From assembly GCF_000382065.1 (NCBI RefSeq), contig NZ_KB907503.1, positions 1 to 64,000 of the forward strand: 64,000 nt of DNA. Direction: 5' to 3'. The first letter of the stretch is position 1, and each line of letters starts with the position of its first letter. The notes beneath the pieces were generated by a model. It was not told the DNA's origin, did no database searches, and saw nothing but the letters and a program-made list of their open reading frames with translations. Position numbers and translations under genes: made by a program. Source of the DNA: Stenotrophomonas hibiscicola ATCC 19867. Lineage in GTDB: Bacteria; Pseudomonadota; Gammaproteobacteria; Xanthomonadales; Xanthomonadaceae. Below, piece after piece: positions 1 through 9,489 of the stretch.

Positions 1-1271
1 AGCAGCGCACGCAGACCCACATCCAGCGCCTTCTCATCCAGCAGGAACTTCGGCGAATGATTGGCCGGCGCCGTCGCCGGGTCGATGCCCACGCTGGTGG
101 AACCGACGAAGAAGAACATGCCAGGCACTTCCTTCGCGTACAGCGAGAAATCCTCCGCGCCCATCTGAAGCGGTGGCTCGTACACGTTGTCCTTGCCCAC
201 CACCGCCTGCAGGCTCGGCAGCATCTTCGCGGTCAGCGCCGGGTCGTTCACCGTGGCCGGGTTGCCCTCCGATTCGTAGATGTCGGTCACCGCCTTGGCA
301 CCGTGCGCGGCGGCCGTGTGCTCGGCCACGTTGCGCAGGTCGGCGAAGATCTGCTGGCGCATCCCTTCGTCGAAGGTGCGGATGGTGCCGACCATCTCCA
401 CTTCATCGGGAATGATGTTGTAGCGGATGCCGCCGTTGATTGCGCCGAAGGTCAGCACCGCCGGTTGCTTGGACAGGTTGGCACGGCGGCTGACGATGGT
501 CTGCGCGGTGCCGACCAGATCGGCGGTGGCGACGATCGGGTCAACACCGTTCCACGGTGCCGAGCCATGCGTCTGGCGCCCGATCACTTTGATGCCGAAA
601 CGGTCCGAGGCGGCCATCAACGGGCCACCGCGCACCGCGATCTGGCCGGCCTGCACGCTGGAGAACACATGCAGGCCAAACACCGCCTCCGGCTTGAAAT
701 CGGCGAACAGCCCTTCCTTCAGCATAAGTGCGGCACCGCCCTCTTCCGGCGGCGGCGCGCCCTCCTCGGCCGGCTGGAAGATCAGCATCACCTGGCCCGG
801 CAGGTCCTTCTTCATCGACACCAGTGCTTCGGCCACGCCGAGCAGCGTCGCGGTGTGCGCGTCGTGGCCACAGGCATGCATCACGCCCACGGTCTGCCCG
901 CGGTACTGGTCAGTGGCCTTGGAAGCGAACGGCAGGCCGGTCTGCTCGGTCACCGGCAGCGCGTCCATGTCCGCGCGCAATGCGATCTTCGGGCCCGGCT
1001 TGCCGCCTTCGATGATCGCCACCACGCCGTGGTGGGCGATGCCGGTCTTCGGCTTCAGGCCCATCGCCCGCAGGCGCTTGGCGACTTCGGCCGAGGTACG
1101 CACTTCGCGGTTGGACAGCTCCGGGTGCTGGTGGAAATCACGACGCCACTCGATCACCTTGGACTGCAGCCGCTGCGCGGCGGCGGTCACTTCCGGGCGC
1201 TGCCCGTCCTGGGCGTGGGCGAGGGCCGGCAGGGCCAGCAGCAGGGCGGACAGCAGCAGCGAACGGCGCAT
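1..1271 (-). CDS. M20 family metallopeptidase / amidohydrolase, exported (partial, C-terminus off window)
   Basis: The gene reads leftward and has no stop before base 1, so about 423 codons are visible. The N-terminus MRRSLLLSALLLALPALAHA is a clear signal peptide, so the enzyme is probably periplasmic. Metal-binding motifs typical of M20D amidohydrolases (hippuricase, IAA-amino acid hydrolase type) are present: HACGHDAHTA, then EEGAPPPEEGG, then GLHV and MGAEDF. The family cleaves the amide bond of N-acyl amino acids; the substrate here is not predictable. It is transcribed away from the RND operon that starts at 1457, with about 185 bp between them. Confidence 0.9.
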   Translation of the reverse strand, partial: MRRSLLLSALLLALPALAHAQDGQRPEVTAAAQRLQSKVIEWRRDFHQHPELSNREVRTSAEVAKRLRAMGLKPKTGIAHHGVVAIIEGGKPGPKIALRADMDALPVTEQTGLPFASKATDQYRGQTVGVMHACGHDAHTATLLGVAEALVSMKKDLPGQVMLIFQPAEEGAPPPEEGGAALMLKEGLFADFKPEAVFGLHVFSSVQAGQIAVRGGPLMAASDRFGIKVIGRQTHGSAPWNGVDPIVATADLVGTAQTIVSRRANLSKQPAVLTFGAINGGIRYNIIPDEVEMVGTIRTFDEGMRQQIFADLRNVAEHTAAAHGAKAVTDIYESEGNPATVNDPALTAKMLPSLQAVVGKDNVYEPPLQMGAEDFSLYAKEVPGMFFFVGSTSVGIDPATAPANHSPKFLLDEKALDVGLRAL

Positions 1272-1456
1272 CACAATCTCCACGGCAGGGGGTTCCAGCT
1301 GAATGTAGGGCAACACTGCCGCCACGGGAACCTCCGGCGCGGCATCCGGTCTTAGCGCCCGTCCCATCCGTCATGCAGGAAACGTGATGTGGCACAGGTA
1401 TGCTTTGCGCATTGCCCCCGGGTCGCGCCCGGTCCAGCCCTTTTGGAGTCCTCGTA

Positions 1457-2701
1457 ATGTCACGTGTTTGGAAGATCGTGCTGCTGGTCGTGGCAGTGCT
1501 GGTGCTGGCCGTGGTCGGCCTGCGGGTCATCGGCGGCGGCAAGGACGAGGCTGGAAAACCGGCTGCGGGCGCACGCCAGGGCGGCGAAGACCCGGATGCG
1601 GGCCCGGTGCCGGTGACCGTGGTCGATGCCACCCGCCAGGACGTACCGGTGTACGCCAGCGCGCTGGGCACGGTGACCGCAATGAATACCGTTACGGTCA
1701 GCCCGCAGGTCGGCGGCCAGCTGATGAGCCTGAATTTCCGCGAAGGCCAGGAAGTGAAGCAGGGTGATGTGCTGGCGGTGATCGATCCGCGCACTGCCCA
1801 GGCCAGCTATGACCAGGCCGCGGCAGCCAAGCGCCAGAACGAAGCCCTGCTGGCCACCGCGCGCTCCAACTACCAGCGCTCCAACGCGCCGGAATACCGC
1901 CAGTACGTCGCCAAGACCGATCTGGATACACAGCGAAACCAAGTGGCACAGTACGAAAGCGCGGTCGCTGCGAACGAGGCCAGCATGCGCTCGGCGCAGG
2001 TGCAGCTGCAGTACACCCGGGTCACTGCGCCGATCTCCGGCATCGCCGGCATCCGTGCGGTCGATGCGGGCAACGTGGTCAACGCCGGCACCGCGCTGGT
2101 CACGCTGACCCAGATCCATCCGATCCACGTGCTGTTCAACCTGCCCGAGCGCCAGCTGGGTGATGTGCGCCAGGCACAGGCCGCCGGCACGGTGCCGGTG
2201 GCCGCGCTGGACCGCGCCGACTCGCATGTTCTGTCCGGCGACGGCAAGCTGGACGTGGTCGACAACCTGATCAGTGCGGACAGCGGCACGTTCAAGGCAC
2301 GTGCGGTCTTCGACAACACCGACAATGGCCTGTGGCCGGGCCAGTTCGTCAACGTGCGCATGCAGCTGCGCACGATCGCCGGTGGCGTGGTCATCCCGAC
2401 CCAGGCGGTGCTGCGTGGCCCGGATGGCGAATACGTCTATGTCGTGCAGGGCGACAACACGGTGAAGATGCAGACCGTGCGCAGCGGCGTGGAAGTGGGC
2501 GACAGCCAGGTGCAGATTGCCGAAGGCCTGAAGGGCGGCGAGCGGGTGGTCAGTGAAGGCCAGTTCCGCCTGAAGCCGGGCAGCAAGGTCACCGCACTGA
2601 AGCCGGGCCAGACCCCGGCCGCACCGACCGAGGCCGAGCTGAAGGCGGCCGAGCAGAAGAACGGTGGCGGCGGTGGCCGTCGCGGTGGTGGCCCGCGCTG
2701 A
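1457..2701 (+). CDS. smeI: RND efflux periplasmic adaptor (MdtA/MuxA type, SmeI-like)
   Basis: A 414-residue membrane fusion protein. It has one N-terminal membrane segment (about residues 5-25), the barrel-sandwich/lipoyl motif around GQEVKQGDVLAVIDP, a helical hairpin, and the second lipoyl half TRVTAPISGIAGIRAVDAGN. The C-terminal tail is Gly/Arg-rich. The ATG at 1457 is preferred over an upstream in-frame start at 1400 because GGAG lies about 9 nt before it and the protein then begins with the membrane anchor. It is first in an operon with two RND permeases, the SmeIJK/MdtABC/MuxABC arrangement. The family bridges the inner-membrane pump and an outer-membrane channel. No channel gene is linked here, so a TolC-like partner must come from elsewhere. 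Confidence 0.92.
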   Translation: MSRVWKIVLLVVAVLVLAVVGLRVIGGGKDEAGKPAAGARQGGEDPDAGPVPVTVVDATRQDVPVYASALGTVTAMNTVTVSPQVGGQLMSLNFREGQEVKQGDVLAVIDPRTAQASYDQAAAAKRQNEALLATARSNYQRSNAPEYRQYVAKTDLDTQRNQVAQYESAVAANEASMRSAQVQLQYTRVTAPISGIAGIRAVDAGNVVNAGTALVTLTQIHPIHVLFNLPERQLGDVRQAQAAGTVPVAALDRADSHVLSGDGKLDVVDNLISADSGTFKARAVFDNTDNGLWPGQFVNVRMQLRTIAGGVVIPTQAVLRGPDGEYVYVVQGDNTVKMQTVRSGVEVGDSQVQIAEGLKGGERVVSEGQFRLKPGSKVTALKPGQTPAAPTEAELKAAEQKNGGGGGRRGGGPR

Positions 2702-2775
2702 GCGCAGGCGACTGTTCTCCCTCGCGCCGGCATGCTCGTCGGCGCCGACATTGAAGTGCCAGCAAGGATCAGTCC

Positions 2776-5700
2776 GTGGGCTTTTCGACGATCTTCATCC
2801 GCCGCCCGATCGCCACCTCGCTGTTGATGGCGGGCCTGTTGCTGCTGGGCATCCTCGGCTACCGCAAGCTGCCGGTGTCGGCGCTGCCGGAAATCGATGC
2901 GCCCAGCCTGGTGGTCACCACCCAGTACCCCGGCGCCAACGCCACCACCATGGCCTCGCTGGTCACCACGCCGCTGGAGCGCCAGTTCGGGCAGATCTCC
3001 GGGCTGGAGCTGATGACCTCCGACTCGTCGGCCGGGTTGTCCACGATCATCCTGCAGTTCTCGATGGACCGGAACATCGACATCGCCGCGCAGGACGTAC
3101 AGGCGGCGATACGCCAGGCCACCCTGCCCTCGTCGCTGCCCTACCAGCCGGTCTACAACCGGGTGAACCCGGCTGACGCGGCCATCGTTACCTTGAAACT
3201 GACGTCTGACACGCGTCCGCTGCGCGATGTCAACAACTACGCCGACTCCATCCTGGCCCAGCGCCTGTCACAGGTGCAGGGCGTCGGCCTGGTCTCGATT
3301 GCCGGCAACGTGCGCCCGGCCGTGCGCATCCAGGTCAATCCGGCGCAGCTGTCGAACATGGGCCTGACCCTGGAACAGCTGCGCAGCGCGCTCACCCAGG
3401 CCAACGTCAATGCGCCCAAGGGCTCGTTGAACGGCAAGACCCAGTCCTACAGCATCGGCACCAACGACCAGCTGGCCAGCGCCGCCGAGTACCGCGACAC
3501 CATCATCAGCTACAAGAACGGCCGCCCGGTGCGGCTGTCGGACGTGGCCGAGGTGGTCGATGGCGTGGAGAACGACCAGCTCGCCGCCTGGGCCGATGGC
3601 AAGCCGGCGGTGCTGTTGGAAGTGCGGCGCCAGCCCGGTGCCAACATCGTGCAGACGGTCGAGCGCATCCGCGCGATCCTGCCGCAGCTGCAGGGCGTGC
3701 TGCCAGCCGACGTGCACCTGGAGATCTTCAACGACCGTACCGAGACCATCCGCGCCTCGGTGCACGAAGTGCAGTTCACCCTGATCCTCACCATCGGCCT
3801 GGTGGTGGCGGTGATCTTCGTGTTCCTGCGCCGGTTGTGGGCCACGATCATTCCCTCGGTGGCGGTACCGCTCTCGCTGGCCGGCACTTTCGCGGTGATG
3901 GCCTTTGCCGGCATGTCGCTGGACAACCTCTCGCTGATGGCGCTGGTGGTGGCCACCGGTTTCGTGGTCGACGATGCGATCGTGATGATCGAGAACATCG
4001 TGCGGTATATCGAACAGGGCAAGAGCGGCAAGGAAGCGGCCGAGATCGGTGCACGCCAGATCGGCTTCACCGTGCTGTCGCTGACCATCTCGCTGGTGGC
4101 GGTGTTCCTGCCGCTGCTGCTGATGCCCGGTGTGACCGGCCGCCTGTTCCATGAGTTCGCCTGGGTGCTGAGCATCGCGGTGGTGCTGTCGATGCTGATC
4201 TCGCTGACGCTCACCCCGATGATGTGTGCCTACCTGCTCAAGCCCGATGCCCTGCCCGAGGGCGAGGACGCGCATGAGCGCGCGGCGGCGGCCGGCAAGC
4301 AGAACCTGTGGACGCGCACCGTCGGCCTGTACGAGCACAGCCTGGACTGGGTGCTGGGCCACCAGCGCCTGACCCTGGCCGTGGCCGGCGGCGCACTGGT
4401 GCTGACCGTGCTGCTGTACGTGCTGATCCCCAAGGGCCTGCTGCCCGAACAGGACACCGGCCTGATCACCGGCGTGGTGCAGGCCGACCAGAACATCGCC
4501 TTCCCGCAGATGGAGCAGCGCACCAGGCAGGTGGCCGAAGCGCTGCGCCAGGATCCGGACGTGACCGGCGTGTCGGCCTTCATCGGCGCCGGCAGCATGA
4601 ACCCCACGCTCAACCAGGGCCAGCTGTCGATCGTGCTGAAGGAACGCGGCGAGCGCGATGGCCTGGAGGAGATCCTGCCGCGCCTGCAGAAGGCAGTGGC
4701 CGGCATTCCGGGGGTGGCGCTGTACCTGAAGCCGGTGCAGGACGTAACCCTGGATACCCGTGTGGCCGCCACCGAGTACCAGTACTCGCTGTCGGACGTG
4801 GATTCGGCGACGGTGGCGACCCAGGCCACGCGCCTGACCGAAGCGCTGCGCAAGCGCCCGGAACTGGCCGACGTCGACAACAACCTGTCCAGCCAGGGCC
4901 GCGCCCTGGAGCTGAACATCGACCGCGACAAGGCCAGCGTGCTGGGCGTGCCGATGCAGACCATCGACGACACGCTCTACGATGCGTTCGGCCAGCGCCA
5001 GATCTCGACCATCTTCACCGAGCTCAACCAGTATCGCGTGGTGCTGGAAGTGGCACCGGAGTTCCGCACCAGCACCGCGCTGATGGAACAGCTGGCGGTC
5101 GCCTCCAACGGCGCCGGCGCATTGACCGGCACCAATGCCACCAGCTTCGGCCAGGTCACCTCCTCCAACTCGTCCACCGCCACCGGCATCGGCGCGCAGA
5201 ACACCGGCATCACGGTCGGCGCCGGCAACATCATTCCGCTGTCGGCGCTGGCCGAAGGCAAGGTGAGCAGCGCACCGCTGGTGGTCAGCCACCAGCAGCA
5301 GCTGCCGGCGGTGACGGTGTCGTTCAACGTGGCGCCGGGCTATTCGCTGTCCGAAGCGGTGCGAGCGATCCAGGAGACCAAGGACAGCCTGGACATGCCG
5401 GCACATCTGCATGCCGAATTCATCGGCAAGGCAGCCGAGTTCACCGGCAGCCAGACCGATGTGGTGTGGCTGCTGCTGGCCTCGCTGGTGGTGATCTACA
5501 TCGTGCTGGGCGTGCTCTACGAGAGCTACATCCACCCGATCACGATCATCTCCACCCTGCCGCCGGCCGGTGTCGGCGCGCTGCTGGCGCTGATGCTGTG
5601 CGGGCTGAGCCTGTCGGTGGATGGCATCGTCGGCATCGTGCTGCTGATCGGCATCGTCAAGAAGAACGGCATCATGATGGTCGACTTCGCGATCGAGGCG

Positions 5701-6009
5701 CGCCGCGCCGGTGCCAACGCGCATGACGCGATCCGTCGCGCCTGCCTGCTGCGCTTCCGCCCGATCATGATGACCACCGCCGCAGCCATGCTCGGCGCAC
5801 TGCCGCTGGCGCTGGGCACCGGCATCGGTTCGGAGCTGCGCCGCCCGCTGGGTATCGCCATCGTCGGCGGCCTGCTGCTGTCGCAGCTGGTCACGCTGTA
5901 CACCACGCCGGTGATCTACCTGTACATGGAGCGCTTCTCCGAGTGGCTGGCGCGCCGCCGCGAACAGCGCGCGCTGCGCAATGGTTCGCTGCAGGAGCCG
6001 CAGGCATGA
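2776..6009 (+). CDS. smeJ: RND multidrug efflux permease (MdtB/MuxB type, SmeJ-like)
   Basis: A 1077-residue inner-membrane proton-driven exporter with the N-terminal signature FIRRPIATSLLMAGL. Transmembrane segment 4 carries the proton-relay pair in FVVDDAIVMIEN, and the later relay lysine lies in IGIVKKNGIMMVDFAIEA. It starts with GTG at 2776, 74 bp after the adaptor. Two different permeases in one operon suggest a heterotrimer, as known for MdtBC. An unusual Gly/Ser/Thr/Asn-rich stretch of about 40 residues sits near residue 775-815 in the second porter region. Substrates cannot be read from the sequence; in S. maltophilia SmeIJK is associated with drug and envelope-stress tolerance. Confidence 0.92.
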   Translation: MGFSTIFIRRPIATSLLMAGLLLLGILGYRKLPVSALPEIDAPSLVVTTQYPGANATTMASLVTTPLERQFGQISGLELMTSDSSAGLSTIILQFSMDRNIDIAAQDVQAAIRQATLPSSLPYQPVYNRVNPADAAIVTLKLTSDTRPLRDVNNYADSILAQRLSQVQGVGLVSIAGNVRPAVRIQVNPAQLSNMGLTLEQLRSALTQANVNAPKGSLNGKTQSYSIGTNDQLASAAEYRDTIISYKNGRPVRLSDVAEVVDGVENDQLAAWADGKPAVLLEVRRQPGANIVQTVERIRAILPQLQGVLPADVHLEIFNDRTETIRASVHEVQFTLILTIGLVVAVIFVFLRRLWATIIPSVAVPLSLAGTFAVMAFAGMSLDNLSLMALVVATGFVVDDAIVMIENIVRYIEQGKSGKEAAEIGARQIGFTVLSLTISLVAVFLPLLLMPGVTGRLFHEFAWVLSIAVVLSMLISLTLTPMMCAYLLKPDALPEGEDAHERAAAAGKQNLWTRTVGLYEHSLDWVLGHQRLTLAVAGGALVLTVLLYVLIPKGLLPEQDTGLITGVVQADQNIAFPQMEQRTRQVAEALRQDPDVTGVSAFIGAGSMNPTLNQGQLSIVLKERGERDGLEEILPRLQKAVAGIPGVALYLKPVQDVTLDTRVAATEYQYSLSDVDSATVATQATRLTEALRKRPELADVDNNLSSQGRALELNIDRDKASVLGVPMQTIDDTLYDAFGQRQISTIFTELNQYRVVLEVAPEFRTSTALMEQLAVASNGAGALTGTNATSFGQVTSSNSSTATGIGAQNTGITVGAGNIIPLSALAEGKVSSAPLVVSHQQQLPAVTVSFNVAPGYSLSEAVRAIQETKDSLDMPAHLHAEFIGKAAEFTGSQTDVVWLLLASLVVIYIVLGVLYESYIHPITIISTLPPAGVGALLALMLCGLSLSVDGIVGIVLLIGIVKKNGIMMVDFAIEARRAGANAHDAIRRACLLRFRPIMMTTAAAMLGALPLALGTGIGSELRRPLGIAIVGGLLLSQLVTLYTTPVIYLYMERFSEWLARRREQRALRNGSLQEPQA

Positions 6010-6040
6010 TCCACGCCCCGCTGCTGCGGGAGGCCGCACG

Positions 6041-9000
6041 ATGAACCTGTCCGGCCCTTTCATCCGCCGCCCGATCGGCACCGCGCTGCTGGCCATCGGC
6101 TTGTTCATGGTCGGCCTGATCTGCTACCTGCGCCTGGGCGTGTCGGCGCTGCCGAACATCGAGATCCCCGTGATCTTCGTGCACGCCAGCCAGTCCGGCG
6201 CCGATGCGGCAACCATGGCGTCCACGGTCACCGCACCGCTGGAACGCCACCTCGGCCAGCTGCCGGGCATCGACCGCATGCGCTCGTCGAGCTCGGAAGG
6301 CAGCTCGCTGGTGTTCATGATCTTCCAGAGCGGCCACGACATCGATTCGGCCGCGCTGGACGTGCAGACCGCGATCAACTCGGCGCAGGCCGACCTGCCC
6401 TCGGGCATGGGCTCGCCGATGTACCAGAAGGCAAACCCGAACGACGACCCGGTCATCGCCATTGCGCTGACCTCGCAGACGCAGTCTGCCGACGAGCTCT
6501 ACAACGTCGCCGATTCGCTGCTGGCACAGCGCATCCGCCAGATCAGCGGCGTGGCCTCGGTGGACATCGCCGGTGCCTCGACGCCGGCCGTGCGCGTGGA
6601 CGTCAACCTGCGCCTGATGAACGCGCTGGGCCTGACTGCCGATGATCTGCGCAACGCCGTACGCGCAGCCAATGTCACCTCGCCCACCGGCTTCCTCAGC
6701 GATGGAAATACCACCACCGCGATCATCGCCAACGATTCGGTCGCGCGTGCAGCCGACTTCGCCGACCTGGTGGTGAAGACCCAGGGCGATGGCCGGGTGA
6801 TCCGCCTGAAGGACATCGCCAACGTCTATGACGGCCAGCAGGATGCCTACCAGGCCGCCTGGTTCGACCACAAGCCGGCGGTGGTGATGTACGTGTTCAC
6901 CCGCGCCGGGGCCAACATCGTGGAGACCGTGGACCGGGTCAAGGCGCAGATTCCCGCGCTGCGCGACTACCTGCAGCCCGGCACCACGATGACGCCGTAC
7001 TTCGACCGTACGCCGACCATCCGCTCGTCGCTGCATGAAGTGCAGATTACCCTGCTGATCAGCCTGGCGATGGTGGTGCTGACCATGGCGCTGTTCCTGC
7101 GCCGGCTGGCGCCGACGCTGATCGCCGCCGTAACCGTGCCGCTGTCGCTGGCCGGTGCGGCGCTGGTGATGTACGTGATGGGCTTCACCCTGAACAACCT
7201 GAGCCTGCTGGCGCTGGTGATCGCGATCGGCTTCGTGGTGGACGATGCGATCGTGGTGATCGAGAACATCATGCGCCATCTCGACGAGGGCATGCCGCGC
7301 ATGCAGGCGGCACTGACCGGCGCGCGCGAGATCGGCTTCACCATCGTCTCGATCACTGCCTCGCTGGTGGCGGTGTTCATTCCGCTGCTGTTCGCCAGCG
7401 GCATGATGGGCGCGTTCTTCCGCGAGTTCACCGTCACCCTGGTGGCGGCCATTGTGGTCTCGATGATCGTCTCGCTGACGCTGACCCCGGCGCTGTGCAG
7501 CCGCTTCCTCAGTGCGCACGACCACAGCGCGCCGCCGTCGCGTTTCGGCCGCTGGCTCGATGCCGGCCACGAGCGGATGCTGCGCATCTACACCGTGTTC
7601 CTCGACTTCTCGCTGCGCCACGCGCTGCTGCTGTCGTTGACGCCGTTACTGCTGATCGCCGCCACCATCTTCCTGTTCGGTGCAGTGAAGAAGGGTGCGT
7701 TCCCGCCGCAGGACACCGGCCTGATCTGGGGCCGGGCCAATTCCAGCGCCACTGTTTCCTTCGAGGACATGGTCAGCCGCCAGCGTCGCATCACCGACAT
7801 GCTGATGGCCGACCCGGCAGTGAAGACCGTGGGCGTTCGCCTGGGCAGCGGCCGCCAGGGGTCGAGTGCGCAGTTCAACATCGAGCTGAAATCGCGCAGG
7901 GAAGGCCGTCGCGAAACCACCGCGCACGCCCTGGCGCGGCTGAGCGCCAAGGCCGACCGCTACCCCGACCTGCAACTGCGCCTGCGCGCTATCCAGGATC
8001 TGCCCAGCAATGACGGCGGCGGCTCAAGCCAGGGCGCGCAGTACCGCATCTCGCTGCAGGGCAACGACCTGGCATCACTGCAGGAGTGGCTGCCCAAGCT
8101 GCAGGCGGAGCTGAAGAAGAACCCGAAGCTGCGCGACGTCGGCACCGATGTGGACAATGCCGGCCTGCGCCAGAACATCCAGATCGACCGCGCAAAGGCC
8201 GCGCGCCTGGGCATCACGGTGGGCGCCATCGACGGCGCGCTGTACGGTGCGTTCGGCCAGCGCCAGATCTCCACCATCTATTCGGACATCAACCAGTACA
8301 GCGTGGTGGTCAATGCCCTGCCCTCGCAGACCGCCACCCCGGCGGCGCTGGATGAGGTGTACGTGCGTGCGCGCAACGGCGACATGGTGCCGATCACCGC
8401 GGTGGCCACCCAGGTGCCCGGCCTGGCACCGTCGCAGATCACCCATGAAAACCAGTACACGACGATGGACCTCAGCTACAACCTTGCTCCGAACGTGAGC
8501 ATGGGCGAAGCCAAGGCGATCATCGACGCCACCGTAGCCGGCATGCGCATGCCCGGTGACATCCGCCTGGCCGACGACGCGGGCTTCGGCTTCAACTCCG
8601 ATCCCAGCGACATGCTGATCCTGGTGTTTGCCGCGATCCTGACCGTCTACCTGGTGCTGGGCATGCTCTACGAGAGCCTGATCCACCCGGTCACCATCCT
8701 GTCCACGCTGCCGGCGGCGGGCGTCGGTGCGCTGCTGGCGTTGTTCGGCACCAACACCGAACTGTCGGTGATCTCGATGATCGCGCTGGTGCTGCTGATC
8801 GGCATCGTCAAGAAGAACGCGATCATGATGATCGACTTCGCGCTGGTGGCGCAGCGCGAGCATGGGCTGGCGCCGCGCGAGGCGGCACGCGAGGCCAGCA
8901 TCGTGCGCTTCCGTCCGATCATGATGACCACGATGGTGGCGATCCTGGCAGCGGTTCCGCTGGCGATCGGCCTGGGCGAAGGGTCCGAACTGCGTCGTCC

Positions 9001-9163
9001 GCTGGGTATCGCGATGATCGGCGGCCTGCTGTTCTCGCAGAGCCTGACCCTGCTCAGCACGCCGGCACTGTACGTGATCTTCTCCTGCCTGGCCGAACGC
9101 TGGCGGGCCCGTCGCGCGCGCAGGCGCGAAGCGAAGCTGCTCAAGCGCGCGCAGCGGGCGTAG
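6041..9163 (+). CDS. smeK: RND multidrug efflux permease (MdtC/MuxC type, SmeK-like)
   Basis: A 1040-residue second RND permease, starting 31 bp after the first. The ATG at 6041 is chosen because translation then opens with MNLSGPFIRRPIGTALL, the family N-terminus, and GGGAGG lies just upstream. The TM4 aspartate pair (FVVDDAIVVIENI) and the TM10 lysine (GIVKKNAIMMIDFALVA) are intact, so both permeases look proton-competent. Within the MdtBC paradigm one subunit mainly drives proton flow and the other binds drug; which is which here is not evident. The stop codon TAG lies inside a GTAG that opens the REP cluster beginning directly after the gene. Confidence 0.92.
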   Translation: MNLSGPFIRRPIGTALLAIGLFMVGLICYLRLGVSALPNIEIPVIFVHASQSGADAATMASTVTAPLERHLGQLPGIDRMRSSSSEGSSLVFMIFQSGHDIDSAALDVQTAINSAQADLPSGMGSPMYQKANPNDDPVIAIALTSQTQSADELYNVADSLLAQRIRQISGVASVDIAGASTPAVRVDVNLRLMNALGLTADDLRNAVRAANVTSPTGFLSDGNTTTAIIANDSVARAADFADLVVKTQGDGRVIRLKDIANVYDGQQDAYQAAWFDHKPAVVMYVFTRAGANIVETVDRVKAQIPALRDYLQPGTTMTPYFDRTPTIRSSLHEVQITLLISLAMVVLTMALFLRRLAPTLIAAVTVPLSLAGAALVMYVMGFTLNNLSLLALVIAIGFVVDDAIVVIENIMRHLDEGMPRMQAALTGAREIGFTIVSITASLVAVFIPLLFASGMMGAFFREFTVTLVAAIVVSMIVSLTLTPALCSRFLSAHDHSAPPSRFGRWLDAGHERMLRIYTVFLDFSLRHALLLSLTPLLLIAATIFLFGAVKKGAFPPQDTGLIWGRANSSATVSFEDMVSRQRRITDMLMADPAVKTVGVRLGSGRQGSSAQFNIELKSRREGRRETTAHALARLSAKADRYPDLQLRLRAIQDLPSNDGGGSSQGAQYRISLQGNDLASLQEWLPKLQAELKKNPKLRDVGTDVDNAGLRQNIQIDRAKAARLGITVGAIDGALYGAFGQRQISTIYSDINQYSVVVNALPSQTATPAALDEVYVRARNGDMVPITAVATQVPGLAPSQITHENQYTTMDLSYNLAPNVSMGEAKAIIDATVAGMRMPGDIRLADDAGFGFNSDPSDMLILVFAAILTVYLVLGMLYESLIHPVTILSTLPAAGVGALLALFGTNTELSVISMIALVLLIGIVKKNAIMMIDFALVAQREHGLAPREAAREASIVRFRPIMMTTMVAILAAVPLAIGLGEGSELRRPLGIAMIGGLLFSQSLTLLSTPALYVIFSCLAERWRARRARRREAKLLKRAQRA

Positions 9164-9170
9164 AGCGGCC

Positions 9171-9262
9171 CATCCACGCATGGCGTGGATCTACGGGGGT
9201 AGAGCCGGCCACTGGCCGGCTTTCTCCGTACGGCGAATCTGCCGGCCAGCGGCCGGCACTAC
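9171..9262. repeat. Cluster of three REP palindromes (SMAG-type)
   Basis: Three imperfect palindromes follow the efflux operon: 9171-9194 (ATCCACG/CGTGGAT arms, ending CTAC), 9199-9220 (GTAG then GCCGGCC/GGCCGGC arms) and about 9239-9262 (same arms, inverted). GTAG-headed stem-loops of this kind are the known REP family of S. maltophilia. They may act as 3'-end stabilisers or weak terminators. Confidence 0.8.
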
Positions 9263-9341
9263 CGTGGATGCGAATGGTGGGTACGGACCGTGGGTGCGGA
9301 CCGTTGGTCCGCACGCCTCCAGGTTTGACGTGCCGTAACGA

Positions 9342-9360
9342 AAAGAGAACAATTCTCATC
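9342..9360 (+). promoter_or_regulatory. Putative Fur box upstream of the TonB-dependent receptor
   Basis: AAAGAGAACAATTCTCATC is a 19-bp near-palindrome (GAGAA/TTCTC) resembling xanthomonad Fur sites such as AATGAGAATGATTCTCATT. It lies about 130 bp upstream of the receptor start, which fits iron-dependent repression of a siderophore receptor. Binding is inferred. Confidence 0.6.
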
Positions 9361-9489
9361 CAGCTACGGTCCTGCGCCCCGTTGCGGCGCCCCGCTGCCT
9401 TCCCCGGCCAGCCTGCGTGATCCCAGCCACTGCCCCTTCCCCCACCCGTGGGCGGATGGCCTGTGGCCGTCCGTCGAGGACCACCATCG

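Noticed and set aside
57..1355. Long plus-strand open frame (432 codons) across the amidohydrolase
   Set aside because: It is antisense to a clear M20 enzyme, and its composition (many His, Arg and Gly) is that of a shadow frame in GC-rich DNA.
3268..6108. 946-codon minus-strand frame opposite the first RND permease
   Set aside because: Third-position GC bias makes antisense frames stay open; the translation is a His/Gln/Arg-rich string without any domain, and the plus strand encodes an intact permease.
9171..9262. CRISPR-like spacing of palindromes
   Set aside because: Copies are individually palindromic, of differing arm sequence and irregular spacing, with no cas genes; this is the REP family.
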